A stretch of DNA of 64,000 nucleotides from Mixophyes australis. Taxonomy: Eukaryota > Chordata > Amphibia > Anura > Limnodynastidae. The stretch spans positions 20,989,504 to 21,053,503 of the forward strand of contig JAVHZZ010000003.1 of the NCBI GenBank assembly GCA_036250195.1, read 5' to 3'. This document shows positions 47,761 through 58,754 of this stretch, piece by piece; position 1 is the first letter of the stretch; each line of letters begins with the position of its first letter. The position numbers and the translations under genes are program-made. The notes under the pieces were generated by a model. The model was given only the letters and a program-made list of their open reading frames with translations. It was not told where the DNA came from and searched no databases.

Positions 47761-47970
47761 TCATGTTACCCCCCAGCTGCAGCACCGTGACCGAGGAGGC
47801 GGGGACACGTGACGTCACCGCCTAGCACCAAACAAACTGCTAACGATGCGGAGGCGTCCAATCCCCTCTGCCCCGCCCCTCCGCCACTGGCCACACCCCC
47901 TGCTGCAGATGGAGAGCGACAGGAACTACAATACCCGGCATGCAACACGGTAACCTAGCAACCAGCCAGG
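47690..47970 (-). promoter_or_regulatory. DNAJC27: CpG-rich promoter block, probably DNAJC27
   Basis: A small CpG-dense block in otherwise AT-rich DNA. Sites visible: CACGTG (47806-47811) overlapping TGACGTCA (47810-47817); CCAAT (47858-47862); the GC box CCCCGCCCCT (47871-47880); the ZNF143-like ACTACAATACCCGGCATGCA (47926-47945); and the RFX X-box GTAACC-T-AGCAAC (47950-47962). Such TATA-less architecture is typical of housekeeping and ciliary genes. A divergent transcript to the right is possible. Confidence 0.65.
47950..47962. promoter_or_regulatory. RFX X-box
   Basis: GTAACC-T-AGCAAC fits the X-box consensus GTNRCC(0-3N)RGYAAC at every position. RFX factors bind it in promoters of ciliary genes. 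It lies at the upstream edge of the CpG-rich block. Confidence 0.55.
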
Positions 47971-48228
47971 TTTGTCTCTGCAGAGGGAGCCATGTTTCTG
48001 GGTAATGCTGTAGTGTCAGAAGGTAAATAATGTGAGGGAAGAAGCTTACATTTTATATCCCCAGGAGCCTCAATGTGTGGGTGTGACTTATGTTACATAG
48101 CCCACAGCTCTATGTATGTCCCGATTTTGTAGTCCCTGTTTTCTACATACATCCTCTTGTCCAGTTTTGGTTGTGGGCGCTGCCAGCCTTGTACTAAGGA
48201 CAGAACTGCTGAGAGCCACCCTTTAGAG

Positions 48229-48375
48229 CAGTGTTGGCTAACCTGTGACACTCCTTGTGTTGTGAAACTACAAGTCCCAGCATGCTTTGCCAATATTTAG
48301 CAGCTTATTGCTGGAAGGGTATGCTGGGACTTGTAGTTTCACAACACCTGGAGTGTCACAGGTTAGCCAACACTG
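48229..48375. mobile_element. hAT-type foldback MITE, copy 2, with 8-bp target duplication
   Basis: A 147-bp palindrome nearly identical to 6146-6292. It begins CAGTGTTGGCTAACCTGTGA and ends GGTTAGCCAACACTG. Perfect CTTTAGAG duplications lie at 48221-48228 and 48376-48383. Each arm contains ACTACAAGTCCCAGCATGC or a one-base variant. No coding capacity. Confidence 0.92.
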
Positions 48376-48511
48376 CTTTAGAGTCACTTCTTTGCTGGTA
48401 CTGAAATACTGTGTGCGACTCCCATGTAGTGCCCTCCACCTAGATGTGCTGGAAGAAAGTTATACTTTGCCCTCTAGCAAGAACAATGCAAAAATAATAG
48501 TTAATGCAACC

Positions 48512-48690
48512 AGGGGCAGAATGGGCTGGGTGGTAGGGGGACATCTGCCCCCAGGCTGGTCCCATAGTGGGCTACCTTGGGCTGGGTCACGGGGCCACCT
48601 GCATTTTTTTCCTTTAAATTAGGCTGCCGAGTCGAGTTTTGCTTCCCCGTGCCAAAATTTGCCACCCCTCCCCTGAGTGCAATCCCTTTT
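48512..48690 (+). repeat. Dispersed repeat shared with 3.2 kb
   Basis: CAGGGGCAGAATGGGCTGGG, GGGCTACCTTGGGCTGGGTC and TTTTTTTCCTTTAAATTAGG match the segment at 3185-3330 with point differences. Confidence 0.5.
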
Positions 48691-48914
48691 CGCTGGCAAT
48701 AGGGCTTTTCACCCTTTGATTAATGTGCCGTTATATTAACTTTTCTTAGTGTGGGCTGACAAGGGCTCAAGCAAGTAGCAAATTTCGCCGATCTTAAAAA
48801 AAAAAAAAAAAAATTGGGGGTGGGCAAATTCATAATTCTAGAGGCTACTTGTACTGTGACACTGTACTGGTGTGTTGTTACCTGGCTGCTGCCTGGCAAA
48901 TGCTGCCGTTTAGC

Positions 48915-49208
48915 CATACTTACCGAGTTTCCTGGGAGAGGGGGTGTGACTGGAGTGCGGGACGAGGCCAATCGCGTCATTTTGGCCCCGCCCCCCGTGA
49001 AACCGTAATTTACGTCGCGGGGGCGGGCAAAAATGACGCGATTGGCCTCGTCCCGCCCCCTCCCACCCTCCAAAATGGCGTGATTCACGAGAATCGCGTC
49101 AAATGACGCAATTCTCGGTGAGATTGGGATGCGGGAGAAATGCCAGCTTGCCCGGGAGACTAACCCGAATTTCTGGAGTCTCCCGTTCTTTCCGGGAGAG
49201 TTGGCATG
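48915..49208. mobile_element. CATACTTGCC-family foldback MITE, long copy
   Basis: Begins CATACTTACCGAG and ends AGTTGGCATG. Contains nested inverted repeats: CGAGGCCAATCGCGTCATTT at 48963 against its complement at about 49032, and CTCCCG/CGGGAG arms at the right. CpG-rich, so little decayed. Target duplications were not clear. Confidence 0.75.
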
Positions 49209-49214
49209 TGATTT

Positions 49215-50290
49215 ACAACTGCGACAAAGAACTATTTGTAGACGACACTGTGTTCCATGCTCACTTACCTCTGACTGTCAACACAATTCATGAAGACAAA
49301 TTTGATGTTATGGTTGTGCAGGTCCTTTCCTCTAACGAGTGCAGAACTCAAGAAAGAAACCCTGGCTGACGACCTTTGTCTACGTTACAAGGTTGGCCCC
49401 TTCTTCGTCATGAGGGTTGAGTTTACACTTTGTGATGGGATCCTTCTGACATCAGCAGGGCTCGTGTATCACTTTTCTGGTCTATAATGTACAGTGACAT
49501 TAAAAGGACAGCGGGTTCATGTGCACCATGTGGTCGACTCAAAGCTTATTAACCTAAGGAACCACTGCACCTTCATGATATTCCGGACTTGCCTGGTCTA
49601 TCACTGCTGCTGACATCTTTGAATGGTGCTGTAAGGAACACTTGACTGGACAATTCACTGTACATGAAATACCACAACAACTGATCACAGATAACGCCAG
49701 GCAGTTTTTAGCAGGTAGTTCAAAACCTTCTCTGACACATTGAACTTTAGGCACATCACAAGTGTCCCTTTGGACCCTCAGTCAAGCAACCTGGCTCAGA
49801 GGACAGTATGCTCAGCCAAAACCAGAACTGTAATTCCTAGAGGAAAGCATCAGTTACTGCAGAAGGTCAAAACTCAGGTACCCGGTTCACTAGGAGGCAA
49901 GTACTTGGCAAATCAAATTTTGAAAAATAACAGCACATCGACTTGTTCCACGTCATCCTTGGTCAGACTGTCTGTATTCCAACTCCATGTAGGTATGACA
50001 AGTTAGCCACTGTTCAAAGAGCGTCCTCCCGGCTTAATATTTATGTGGTCCAAGTCAGTGGTACTTCTAAGGAACGGAACAGACACCACCTGTTATGTGT
50101 GCTTGAGCCTGTCTCTTCCCCTTCTACCAATCCTGTTCCACTTGAATCCACAGGCAAAGAACCCCGTGTCATAGCTTCAGTTTCAGGAGTGTTCTCAGAC
50201 CCTAATAGAAGCTCAGTACGCATCAGAGAACCTTCCTTCAACAAACACTACCATCAACAAAAGATTCGGCAGGGTATCAAGACCTAAGAC
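49215..50290 (+). mobile_element. Ty3/gypsy pol relic (integrase end)
   Basis: Reading frames, with shifts, give QQLITDNARQF (an integrase DDE Asp block) and HITSVPLDPQSSNLAQRTVC, which matches the HITSSP.YPQSNGLAER.V pattern of Ty3/gypsy integrases. RASSRLNIYVVQVSG and ERNRHHL follow, from the GPY-like C-terminal part. The N-terminal RNase H/integrase zinc region before it is badly decayed. No LTR adjoins it. It starts right after the MITE at 48915-49208. Confidence 0.7.
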
Positions 50291-51470
50291 CTAACATATA
50301 TATATATATATATATATCCCATTTATATCTCTCACTCTGCTCCTATGGTGCTCAGAGAGGAAGAGAAGACATATGAACACACTTCCTCTCTGAGCCTTTA
50401 TAAATGCACTTGAATACCAGCCCATGCACCGATTATTCTTGAGCATTAATCCAATTCTAGTGTCGCTGGCACGTCTGCCTGATGTCTCCTATCTGAACGC
50501 TCCAAGGAGACATCAATCAGATCAGTCTAGTGCATGTAAAATACAAGAAGCTAATCTGGATTGAAACAGTGGTATAGGGAGGTTTTCACGTCAACAGGAA
50601 ATCCCCTGTAAGTGTGCTCTTGGGGGTGGGCAGAGTAAATCAACATTTATTTATATACTACACTATGGCTCTAGTTGACCACATTGCCTCTGTGGTGGCT
50701 AAGCTCAACTTTTTATTAAGTGCATAGAATCTATCCCTTTACCAAAGATGCCAGGATACGTCCAACCAGCTACTGACCTTAAGACACTGTGTCTTGTGCA
50801 TTTATTTGGTGTCACATAGTGGTGAAAATAGTAAGGGGGTAGAAAGTACTTTGGGAAAAAGGAACATCTACTTGAGAAGTGGTATGAATATGTCAGAAGC
50901 TTTTTAGCTTGGTACACTCCCACCAGATGGGTAAGAAAGGCAACCTGTGAACAAGATCTCCATTATATATTGGGAATGGTGGGTAACATTTTTTGAAGTC
51001 TAGTTGGAGCAGAATACCAGCACCAGAATAATATATAAGAATTTTCTTTCATTTTAACACAGATCAAACTAGAAGCTTTAACTAACTTCTAGTCATACCA
51101 GACCTCTCCTCTCCCTCTACTATTTTAGCTAGGTCTGTCTGTTTCCCATATTATTTTGTGCGGAAACTTGGATGGGGCATTGGGTGAGACCAAATTGGTA
51201 TAAATGTTGGAGATCAGCCCATGGGAAGACGCTCTCCTGCATAGGTCTAGTGGTCATTATTTTGGATGCTGACTAATGGAAACTCTGTATATCTGTAGGT
51301 ATTTGTAAAAGTGAGGTGTGGGAATCGAGTATTTAGTTGTAATCTCTGCAAAGGATGGTAAGGCCTGAGATGAGGTTAGATCATTTAATATTTGCCCACC
51401 AGATGACTACCAAGGAATGAAAGCTGATGTGTGTGTCCCTGGAGGAATTAAAGTTTGACCCAGGTGGGTT
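50291..51470. other. Intergenic, nothing recognised
   Basis: A (TA)n tract at 50299-50318. Otherwise no feature I can assign. Confidence 0.4.
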
Positions 51471-53545
51471 CATCATCATCATCATCATTTATATAGCGCC
51501 AGCAGATTCCGTAGCGCTTTACAATTGGGAACAAACTAATAATACAATACTGGGTAATACATACAGACAGAGAGGTAAGAGGGCCCTGCTCGCAAGCTTA
51601 CAATCTATGGGACAATGGTTTGATACACAAGGTAAGTGATACATTATATTGAATGTTTGTCCAGCTAGAATGCAAAGGTTACAAAGTATTTCGTGGCTGT
51701 ATGCTCAGTCACACAACTATGTTGGTCACAGGGTTGTTGTCTTGTGTTAGCTGTGTAGAGGGTAGTAATAAGGTAACCTAGGGACATTAAGAGGGTTATA
51801 GAGGAATACTATAAGCTTGTCTGAAGAGGTGGGTTTTTAGAGAAAGCTTTAAGGTTTGAAGACCAGAGGAAAGTCTTGTGGTGAGAGGGAGTGAATTCCA
51901 TAAAGTGGGTGCAGCCCGAAAAAAAGTCCTGTAACTGGGAATGGGAGGATGTGATGAGAGTGGAAAAGAGACGCAGATCTTGTGCAGAATGGAGGTGTCG
52001 AGTTGAGAGATATTTTGAGACAAATGAGGAGATGTATGTTGGTGCAGCTTTGTTGATGGCCTAGTGTATTAGTAGAAGAATTTTATATTGGATTCTTTGA
52101 GAAAGAGTCAACCAATGTAGAGACTCTCAGAGTGACTCAGCAGAGGAAAAACGATTTGCAAGGAAAATCAATCTAGCCGCTGCATGCAGAAAAAGATTGT
52201 AGGGGCTCGAGTCTGATTTTGGGAAGCCCAGTAAGGAGGGAATTACAATAGCCGATGCGGGGGATGATGAGTGCATGAATTAAAGTTTTTGCAGTATCTT
52301 GTGTGAGATATGTGCGTATTCTGGCAATGTTTTTTAGGTGTATGCAGCATGATGTAAATATAGAGTCGATGTGGGGAACAAAGGGTAGTTGTGAGTCAAG
52401 GATTACACCTAGGCAACGAGCTTGCAAGGTGGGATTCATGGACATGTTTCCAACAGAAATAGAAACATCAGGCAGGAATCTTCTGTTTTTGGGTGGGAAT
52501 ATTATTAATTCTGTTTTGAAAGATTGAGTTTGTGTTGGTGAGAGGACATCCAAGATGAAATGGCAGAAAGACAGTCAGTAACGCGAGACAACACAGATGG
52601 CCAGAGATCAGGAGAAGATAGATAGATTTGTGTATCATCCGCATAGAGATGATACTGTAATCCAAACTAGCTTTATTAGTGTTCCAGGAGAAGTGGTGTA
52701 GATAGAGAACAACAGAGGACCTAGGACTGAGCCTTGTGGTACTCCAACTGATAAAGGAAGCGGAGTGGAGATGGATCCAGAGAAATTAACACTAAAAGAG
52801 TGATTAGATAGGTAGGATGAGAACCAGGATAGGACAGTGTCTTCAAGACCTAGGGATTGTAGCGTCTGTATGAGGAGAGAGTGGTCAACAGTGTCGAATG
52901 CAGCAGAGAGATCCAGGAGAATTAGAAGAGAGTAATGGCCTTTAGTTTTAGCTGTGATCAAATCATTGACAACCTTGGTCAGCGCAGTCTCTGGAGTGTT
53001 GAGAGCGAAAGCCTGACTGAAGAGGATCCAATAGGTTGTTTGCAGAATGGAAATGTGTGAGGCAAGTGTAGGCAATTCTCTCTTGAAGCTTGGAGGGACC
53101 TGGGAGCTAAGAGATGGGGCGGTAATTTGATAGAGTTTGGGTCAGAATTTTGTTTTTTTTTAGAATAGGAATAATCACTGCGTGCTTGTATAGTGATGGA
53201 AAGATACCAGTAGAGAAAGATAGATTACAGATTTTAGTTAGAGGTGGAATGAGCACACAAGTGGTTGACAGGGGTGGAGCTAAGAGGAATGTTTTTTTCT
53301 TGTTGTGGCTCCATTTAGTTAGAGTGATTGGGCTGGCTGTGGTTTAATTGTAGGGGGAAGGAAAGTAACATGACGAGGATGTGTAGCTATGCGAGTGCCA
53401 ATGATCTGTTCTACCAAGTGTGATATCTGATTCCAAATAGTGGATAAATTGTAAATATATTTTCTTTTAGAGGTGTTTTTGGATGTTTTGGTAATGCGTA
53501 GTTTAATGAGAGACCATCCTGCTTGATCCAAAGACATTCCTAAAT
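51471..53545 (-). mobile_element. L2-clade LINE relic, reverse transcriptase and 3' tail
   Basis: In minus-strand order: [39 protein letters not shown] and the fingers/palm [20 protein letters not shown] with the first catalytic Asp. [17 protein letters not shown] follows, then a region where the YADD block should lie but is frame-broken, then CLGVILDSQLPFVPHI and LIHALIIPRIGYCNSLLTGL. The C-terminal APTLWNSLPLTTRLSSGLQT and LKTHLF are the usual end of L2 proteins. The 3' tail is CGCTACGGAATCTGCTGGCG, CTATATAAATGATGATG. Several stops and shifts make it inactive. Confidence 0.88.
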
Positions 53546-54105
53546 CACTTTCTCACACCTCATCGATGGGCTCTACAGCTTGGTCAGTGGGGGATAGAAG
53601 GGAGTGATAGATAAGGAGATGAATCCCTGCCTGATATATACATTTTTATTTGAATTGTGTTGGTTTGCATCTGTAAGATTTAATTTGTGCTTCAATAAAG
53701 TCTTTAATTTGAATATATTAGAATTGGAGCCATAGGGAGCTCATATTTCTCACATCGATTGGAAAATTATCTTGGAGCAAATTTTCCTCATGTGCAGAAA
53801 TCTTTTCATTCCCATCTGGACCCAGGTATAAGGAAGTTTTATGATGTTTCCCCCTGGAAATAGAGGGTGTTTACAGATTGGGGAAAGTGGTTAGAGATAT
53901 TGGGTAAGTTTATATGTCCTAGTAAGCTTGTCCTATAAATATAATGTAAATTGAATAGTCGGACAAAAATAAGCCAAAGTTGGCCTATAGCTTCTGTGAG
54001 TCATGGGAGAACGTTTAAAATGTGTTCTTGAGTGGAGGTGTTTTTACATGCCAGGAAATCACATGACTAGACCCAAGACGCCAGAGAGTGTGGATGTAGC
54101 TACAT
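53546..54105. other. Intergenic, nothing recognised
   Basis: No assigned feature. The last eight bases (AGCTACAT) are the target duplication of the next element. Confidence 0.35.
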
Positions 54106-54352
54106 CATACTTTCCAACTCTCCCGGAATGCCCGGGAGACTCCTGAATTCCGGGTAGGTTTCCCGGACTCTCTGGAGAGCTGACAATTCTCCCGCATTGA
54201 AGTGGGCAGATTTGAAGCCTCCATGATGCGATTCTCCAGGAATCGCGTCATTTTGGCCTGCCAAAATAACACAATTGGCGGAGCCCCACCCCCTCACGCC
54301 CACCTCTACTCCGCGACTCCCGGAGGCCAGCCTCTAAAGGTTGGCAACTATG
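54106..54352. mobile_element. CATACTTGCC-family MITE with 8-bp target duplication
   Basis: A 247-bp element starting CATACTTTCCAACTCTCCCG and ending GGTTGGCAACTATG, flanked by perfect AGCTACAT copies (54098-54105 and 54353-54360). Contains GAATCGCGTCATTTTGGCC as in the 48915 copy. This copy and the one at 5003 establish the boundaries and duplication length of the family. Confidence 0.9.
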
Positions 54353-54360
54353 AGCTACAT

Positions 54361-55403
54361 AAGAGTATTCATTTATTACAACTTGTTTGCAGTGTGTTAA
54401 GGAATGACACATGGTGTGACACAGAGATTGTATTGAAATAGATAAAGTAGTCAAGCCAGAACACACCCCAGTGTATGTATTTGGGTAATGCTCATCTAGC
54501 CAGAAAGCATTGAATTATAGATATTGGGGGAATCTTTTTATGAATGTTAAAGAGCGAATCATAATAACTCCGTAATGTCTCGTTAATTGATTGTAGCTAA
54601 TCATTCCTTTATTGTCTCTGATTACCCTGATAGTTTGCCATGCTCTTTGACTTTAGACAGTAGGAAATTGCCGTTATCATCTTTTTCATAAAACTTCTGT
54701 TTTCACCATCTTAGGCTTCACTCGGTTGTTTTTATTTGCCATAATTGCTTGTATTTCTCCGCTTAATTTAATGGTTTATCTAAATTGTTTTGGTGATTGT
54801 GTTTGCAATTGTGAAGTGAGTGTGGGTATCTAGAAAGTGCTGTATAATTTCTCCAGTGGTGGCAATGCACCCTTTGGTGGAAGATTTTTGCTTGATGAGC
54901 GGTATAATACAGTCCGTACGTCTTGTTTATGCTTTTAAAAGAATGGCTGTGTGAGTTAGAAAATTATGTTATTTGAAGGGCATAGCAGCAAATAGCTAAA
55001 TAGTAGGAATCTTTGACCTGTGCAAGTTGCCTGTTTCACCAGTGGGTGGCAGTGCTGTGCAGCTGGAGGTTTCCAAGGTGTTATGAGAGACTAGTATTAA
55101 TAAATAATCAGGTGCTAAATTTACTGTACAGTAGATGAGCGTCCACACGGTGACAGCAGAGTTATGTATAAGATGATGAAGTCCCAGAAAGAGAATGGGT
55201 AGTCAATTAATAATGATATAACTTTGTATTACAAGTAGAATATTGTTTCCCATGATTTGTGTGGAAGTATTTATCTATCAATTTAATTATTGTGTGTATC
55301 AGGTTGTAAGGAATGGTTATATATCTGCCTTAGAGCAGGTAAGTGTGAATACTACACGTTAATACCCATCCAGAAGGAGCGAAATATCATGCACTGCTGG
55401 TTT
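54361..55403. other. Intergenic, nothing recognised
   Basis: AT-rich, with no coding frames of interest and no assigned repeat. Confidence 0.35.
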
Positions 55404-55739
55404 ATCATCATCATCATCATTTATTTATATAGCGCCACTGATTCCGCAGCGCTGTACAGAGAACTCACTCACATCAGTCCCTGCCCCATTGGAGCTTACA
55501 GTCTAAATTCTCTAACACACACACACACAGACAGAGACTAGGGTCAATTTGGTAGCAGCCAATTAACCTACCAGTATGTTTTTGGAGTGTGGGAGGAAAC
55601 CGGAACACCTGGAGGAAACCCACGCAAACACGGGGAGAACATACAAACTTCTCACTGATAAGGCCATGGTTGGGAATTGAACTCATGACCTCAGTGCTGT
55701 AAGGCAGAAGTGCTGACCACTAAGCCACCGTGCTGCCCA
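55404..55739 (-). repeat. tRNA-type SINE, full length
   Basis: Head GGGCAGCACGGTGGCTTAGT at the high end, the B-box-like GAGTTCAATTCCCAACC, and the tail GGCGCTATATAAATAAATGA with (TGA)n at the low end. Confidence 0.9.
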
Positions 55740-57605
55740 TTTATGACTAAAGTCGCTCAGCCTATGGATCAGGGTACCCCGGTGGCAACGTGGGTGGTCA
55801 TGGTCCCTTGTTTGAGGTGAGATCTGTTGCAGGTGGTAAAGGTTACAGGGTCCCAGCTTAGGTTAGAGGATGTCCAGCTGGTGGGTGCTGTCAGATACAG
55901 AAATGGCTAATGGGTTTATGGACTCTGCCCTGGAGGGATAGAATATCAGAACTGAGCTAATGTAGACAAAATCACTCTCCTCCATTTTTAGCAGGCTTGT
56001 TCCGGCAGAAGGCTGCACGTGGGTTCTTACGGCCATAATAATATATTGCTCCTGTGAGAGGTTGAGTGTCATGGAATAGTAAAACCTCTGAATGCCAGTT
56101 ATATTTGGGGGGGGGGGTCACTGTTTGCCCATTGATGTAAGTAGGCTTAGATCTCTGCTGTTGTCCAATGACAGGTGCCACTGCAGGCCTTGATGTCCCC
56201 CCTTATGTTTCTGCTAGTCCAGGAAAGGATTCTGTCCAAGGTGGCAGATCTATAGATGACTTCTTGCCCCCAGGTAGTCCTGGGAACCAAGAAGCAGTCA
56301 GAATTTTGCTTATTATAGGCGGTTTTAGTGACATTAGAGAATCTAGAGCCGGAGCTGAAGGAATATACGTCTGCTCTGTCCTGCAGCCAGACCACTCCCC
56401 TAAAGGTCATCAGTTTTAGTTTCTAAGGCACCATTCCCGTTCCCTAGTGTGGCCGGTTCCATTTTAAAGTCATCAACTGCTTTTTTTGATCTGCTGAAAT
56501 GTGCATTTAATGTACTGCAACATGTTGGAGAAATAAGCAGCCGTATCTGGATTAAAATTGGCGATGAACGGGTCTAGTTGAGCCCCTGGAGCCAGGACTA
56601 GATGGATGGGTAGGAAGGACAGATTTCTCTTTGTTTTTAGGGGATATGACTTTTCACTGCACTTGATGGATTACAAGTATTTAAGTACCGTTAGCAGATG
56701 AGTAAAGATGAACTGATGAAATGAAAGTCTGACTGATGAGATCACTTGAATAGCCTCAAGAGGGCAGCAACGCTTTAGCTATGGTGATGTTGTTGCTGTA
56801 TGCAGAAATTTTAAGGAGTAATTGGTTGGTTACGAGAACTAGTTTAACAATGACTAAAGAAGTTAATAGATCTTGGAAGATCAACTCTAAGCAGTGATAT
56901 AAAACACTTGTCAGTTGGAATAAGGTGGCATGTACTGTGTGCCATGGTTCAGTGGTAATTTGTATTTGTCTGATCAATGCACTTTAATACCAAATCGTCC
57001 TGATGCAGGTCAATGTGAGGTGAGGGTGTGGTACAAACAATCATAAATTTGAGGATCTAATATCCCAGAGAGCACTAACAATGTGGAATAGTGCGTTGAG
57101 TCCCAGACTTACTTGAGATGAAGAGCGGTAGTTGGAGGTGTAATGGCACCATGTTACCTCTTTACTCACCAAGTTATTATACAGGGGAGGGCAGTCTGCA
57201 GGGGAATGTGGAACTGTGCTCCTTCCAGAGCTTTTGCTTTGAGCCATCTGGCGGACAGTAGGGCAGATGCGATAAGTAGAGATCTTTTGGCAGTTTTCCC
57301 ACCACTTGCTGTTGCATGCTTCAGTAGGCCACTTATACTCTCCCACCATGTCTCCATGTTAACTGCAGGACTGGAGATAGAGTTAGTATGGCCTTGCGAT
57401 GCTTCCAGCCTGGCAGGCCTCAGTGACTGGGTCAAAGAGACCTTTTGTTCTTTTAAGCCCTGGACAGTGGTTTGGGGCTCCAAGCGCTTGGGCAAATTGG
57501 ATGATGGTCAGTGTAGTCCGAGATCCAGATGATCCCAGTCGTCATAGGCCTGGAGCTCTTGTTTAGGCCTCAGGTGATTAGAGAGCCAATGTTCAGGAGA
57601 GCTTT
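55740..57605. other. Intergenic, unassigned; short frames only
   Basis: The longest frames (57143-57532 on plus, 57166-57495 on minus) have no motif I recognise. The minus frame has a Lys/Glu/Gln-rich stretch that could be a remnant of a retrotransposon ORF1, but this is not supported by any diagnostic block. Confidence 0.35.
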
Positions 57606-58175
57606 GTGTGTGTGGGGGGGGGGGGAGGGATGTGTGAGTGTGTGTGTGGGGGGAAATGTGTGTGTGTGCGTGTGTGTGGGCGGGGATGTGTGTGTGTGAG
57701 AGAAAGGGGATGTGTGAGTGTGTGTGGGGGGATGTGTGTGGGGGGAATGTGTGTGTGTGGGGGGGAATGTGTGTGTGTTGGGGGGGATGTGTGTGCATGT
57801 GGGGAGGATGTGTCTATGTGTTGGGGGGGTGTGTGTTAGGGGGAATGTGTGTGTGTTGGGAGGGATGTGTGTGCGTGTGGGGAGGATGTGTGTATGTTGG
57901 GGGGGGATGTGTGTGTGTGTGGGGAGGATGTGTGTATGTTGGGGGGGGATGTGTGTGTGTGTGGGGGGGATGTGTGTGTGTTGAGGGGGATGTGTATGTG
58001 TTGGGGGGATGTATGTGTGTATGTTGGGGGGGATGTGTATGTGTGGGGGGGATGTGTGTGTGTTGGAGGGGATGTGTGTGTGTATGTGGAGGATGTGTGT
58101 ATGTTGGGGGGGGATGTGTATGTGTTGGGGGGGTGTGTGTGTGGGGGAGATGTGTGTGTGTTGGGTGGGGTGGGG
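57606..58175. repeat. GT/G-rich minisatellite
   Basis: Irregular units of about 20-40 bp such as GTGTGTGTGTGGGGAGGATG and TGTGTATGTTGGGGGGGATG. The plus strand is nearly free of C and has many G4-7 runs spaced by a few bases, so G-quadruplexes are expected. It gives artificial long Cys/Gly/Val frames on plus and His/Thr/Pro frames on minus. Confidence 0.95.
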
Positions 58176-58754
58176 TATGCACAAATTCTGCTGTGTTTTC
58201 AATAATAAAACATACATTCCAACGATAAAAAGAACAAAAAAAAAATGATTTCCAGCCAGTAATAAACTAAAGACATTCTGAGTATGTGGAGATTTATCTT
58301 AAAGTGCCGTAACTCTTACATTCCTCTTTCATCACATTGGCATGGAGACTGATGCTTTTATTATTATTTTAACATTGCTAGTATTGCTGTTAATTGCATT
58401 TGTGGTCAGGAGTGTTTGCGATGTGACGCAGTTTTTCTGGCACTGTCTGCGCCACTGACTTGCGGTCACCACAAGTGAACATATTGGGGTGAATGGAACG
58501 TTCTCCGTTGACTCTTTGACAACAAGTGCAATCTCTAGTTACCCCCAGCAGGTCAGCTGTGATCTGGCATTTACCACAACACCAAAGTCTGGTTGTAAGA
58601 GGGAGAGAGGGGCTTCAAGATAAACAGGTGTTGTGGTAAATTCTGGGGGTGTCCTGGTAACGCTGCAACACATTGGGGTCTTATTTATAATAGTATAATT
58701 CTAGCTCACAGTTTACAATTGCGCTTAGTCGATACTGGTACCTGAAAAATGAGT
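58176..58754. other. Spacer between two arrays
   Basis: No gene was recognised. Includes a poly(A) run at 58236-58244. Confidence 0.35.

Noticed and set aside
57143..57532. Overlapping 129-codon (plus) and 109-codon (minus) frames
   Set aside because: No recognised domain, and neither strand shows a clear gene structure; possibly retrotransposon remnant, not enough to call.
57570..58228. Frames rich in Cys/Gly/Val on plus and His/Thr/Pro on minus
   Set aside because: Direct translation of the GT/G array in all frames; composition artefact.
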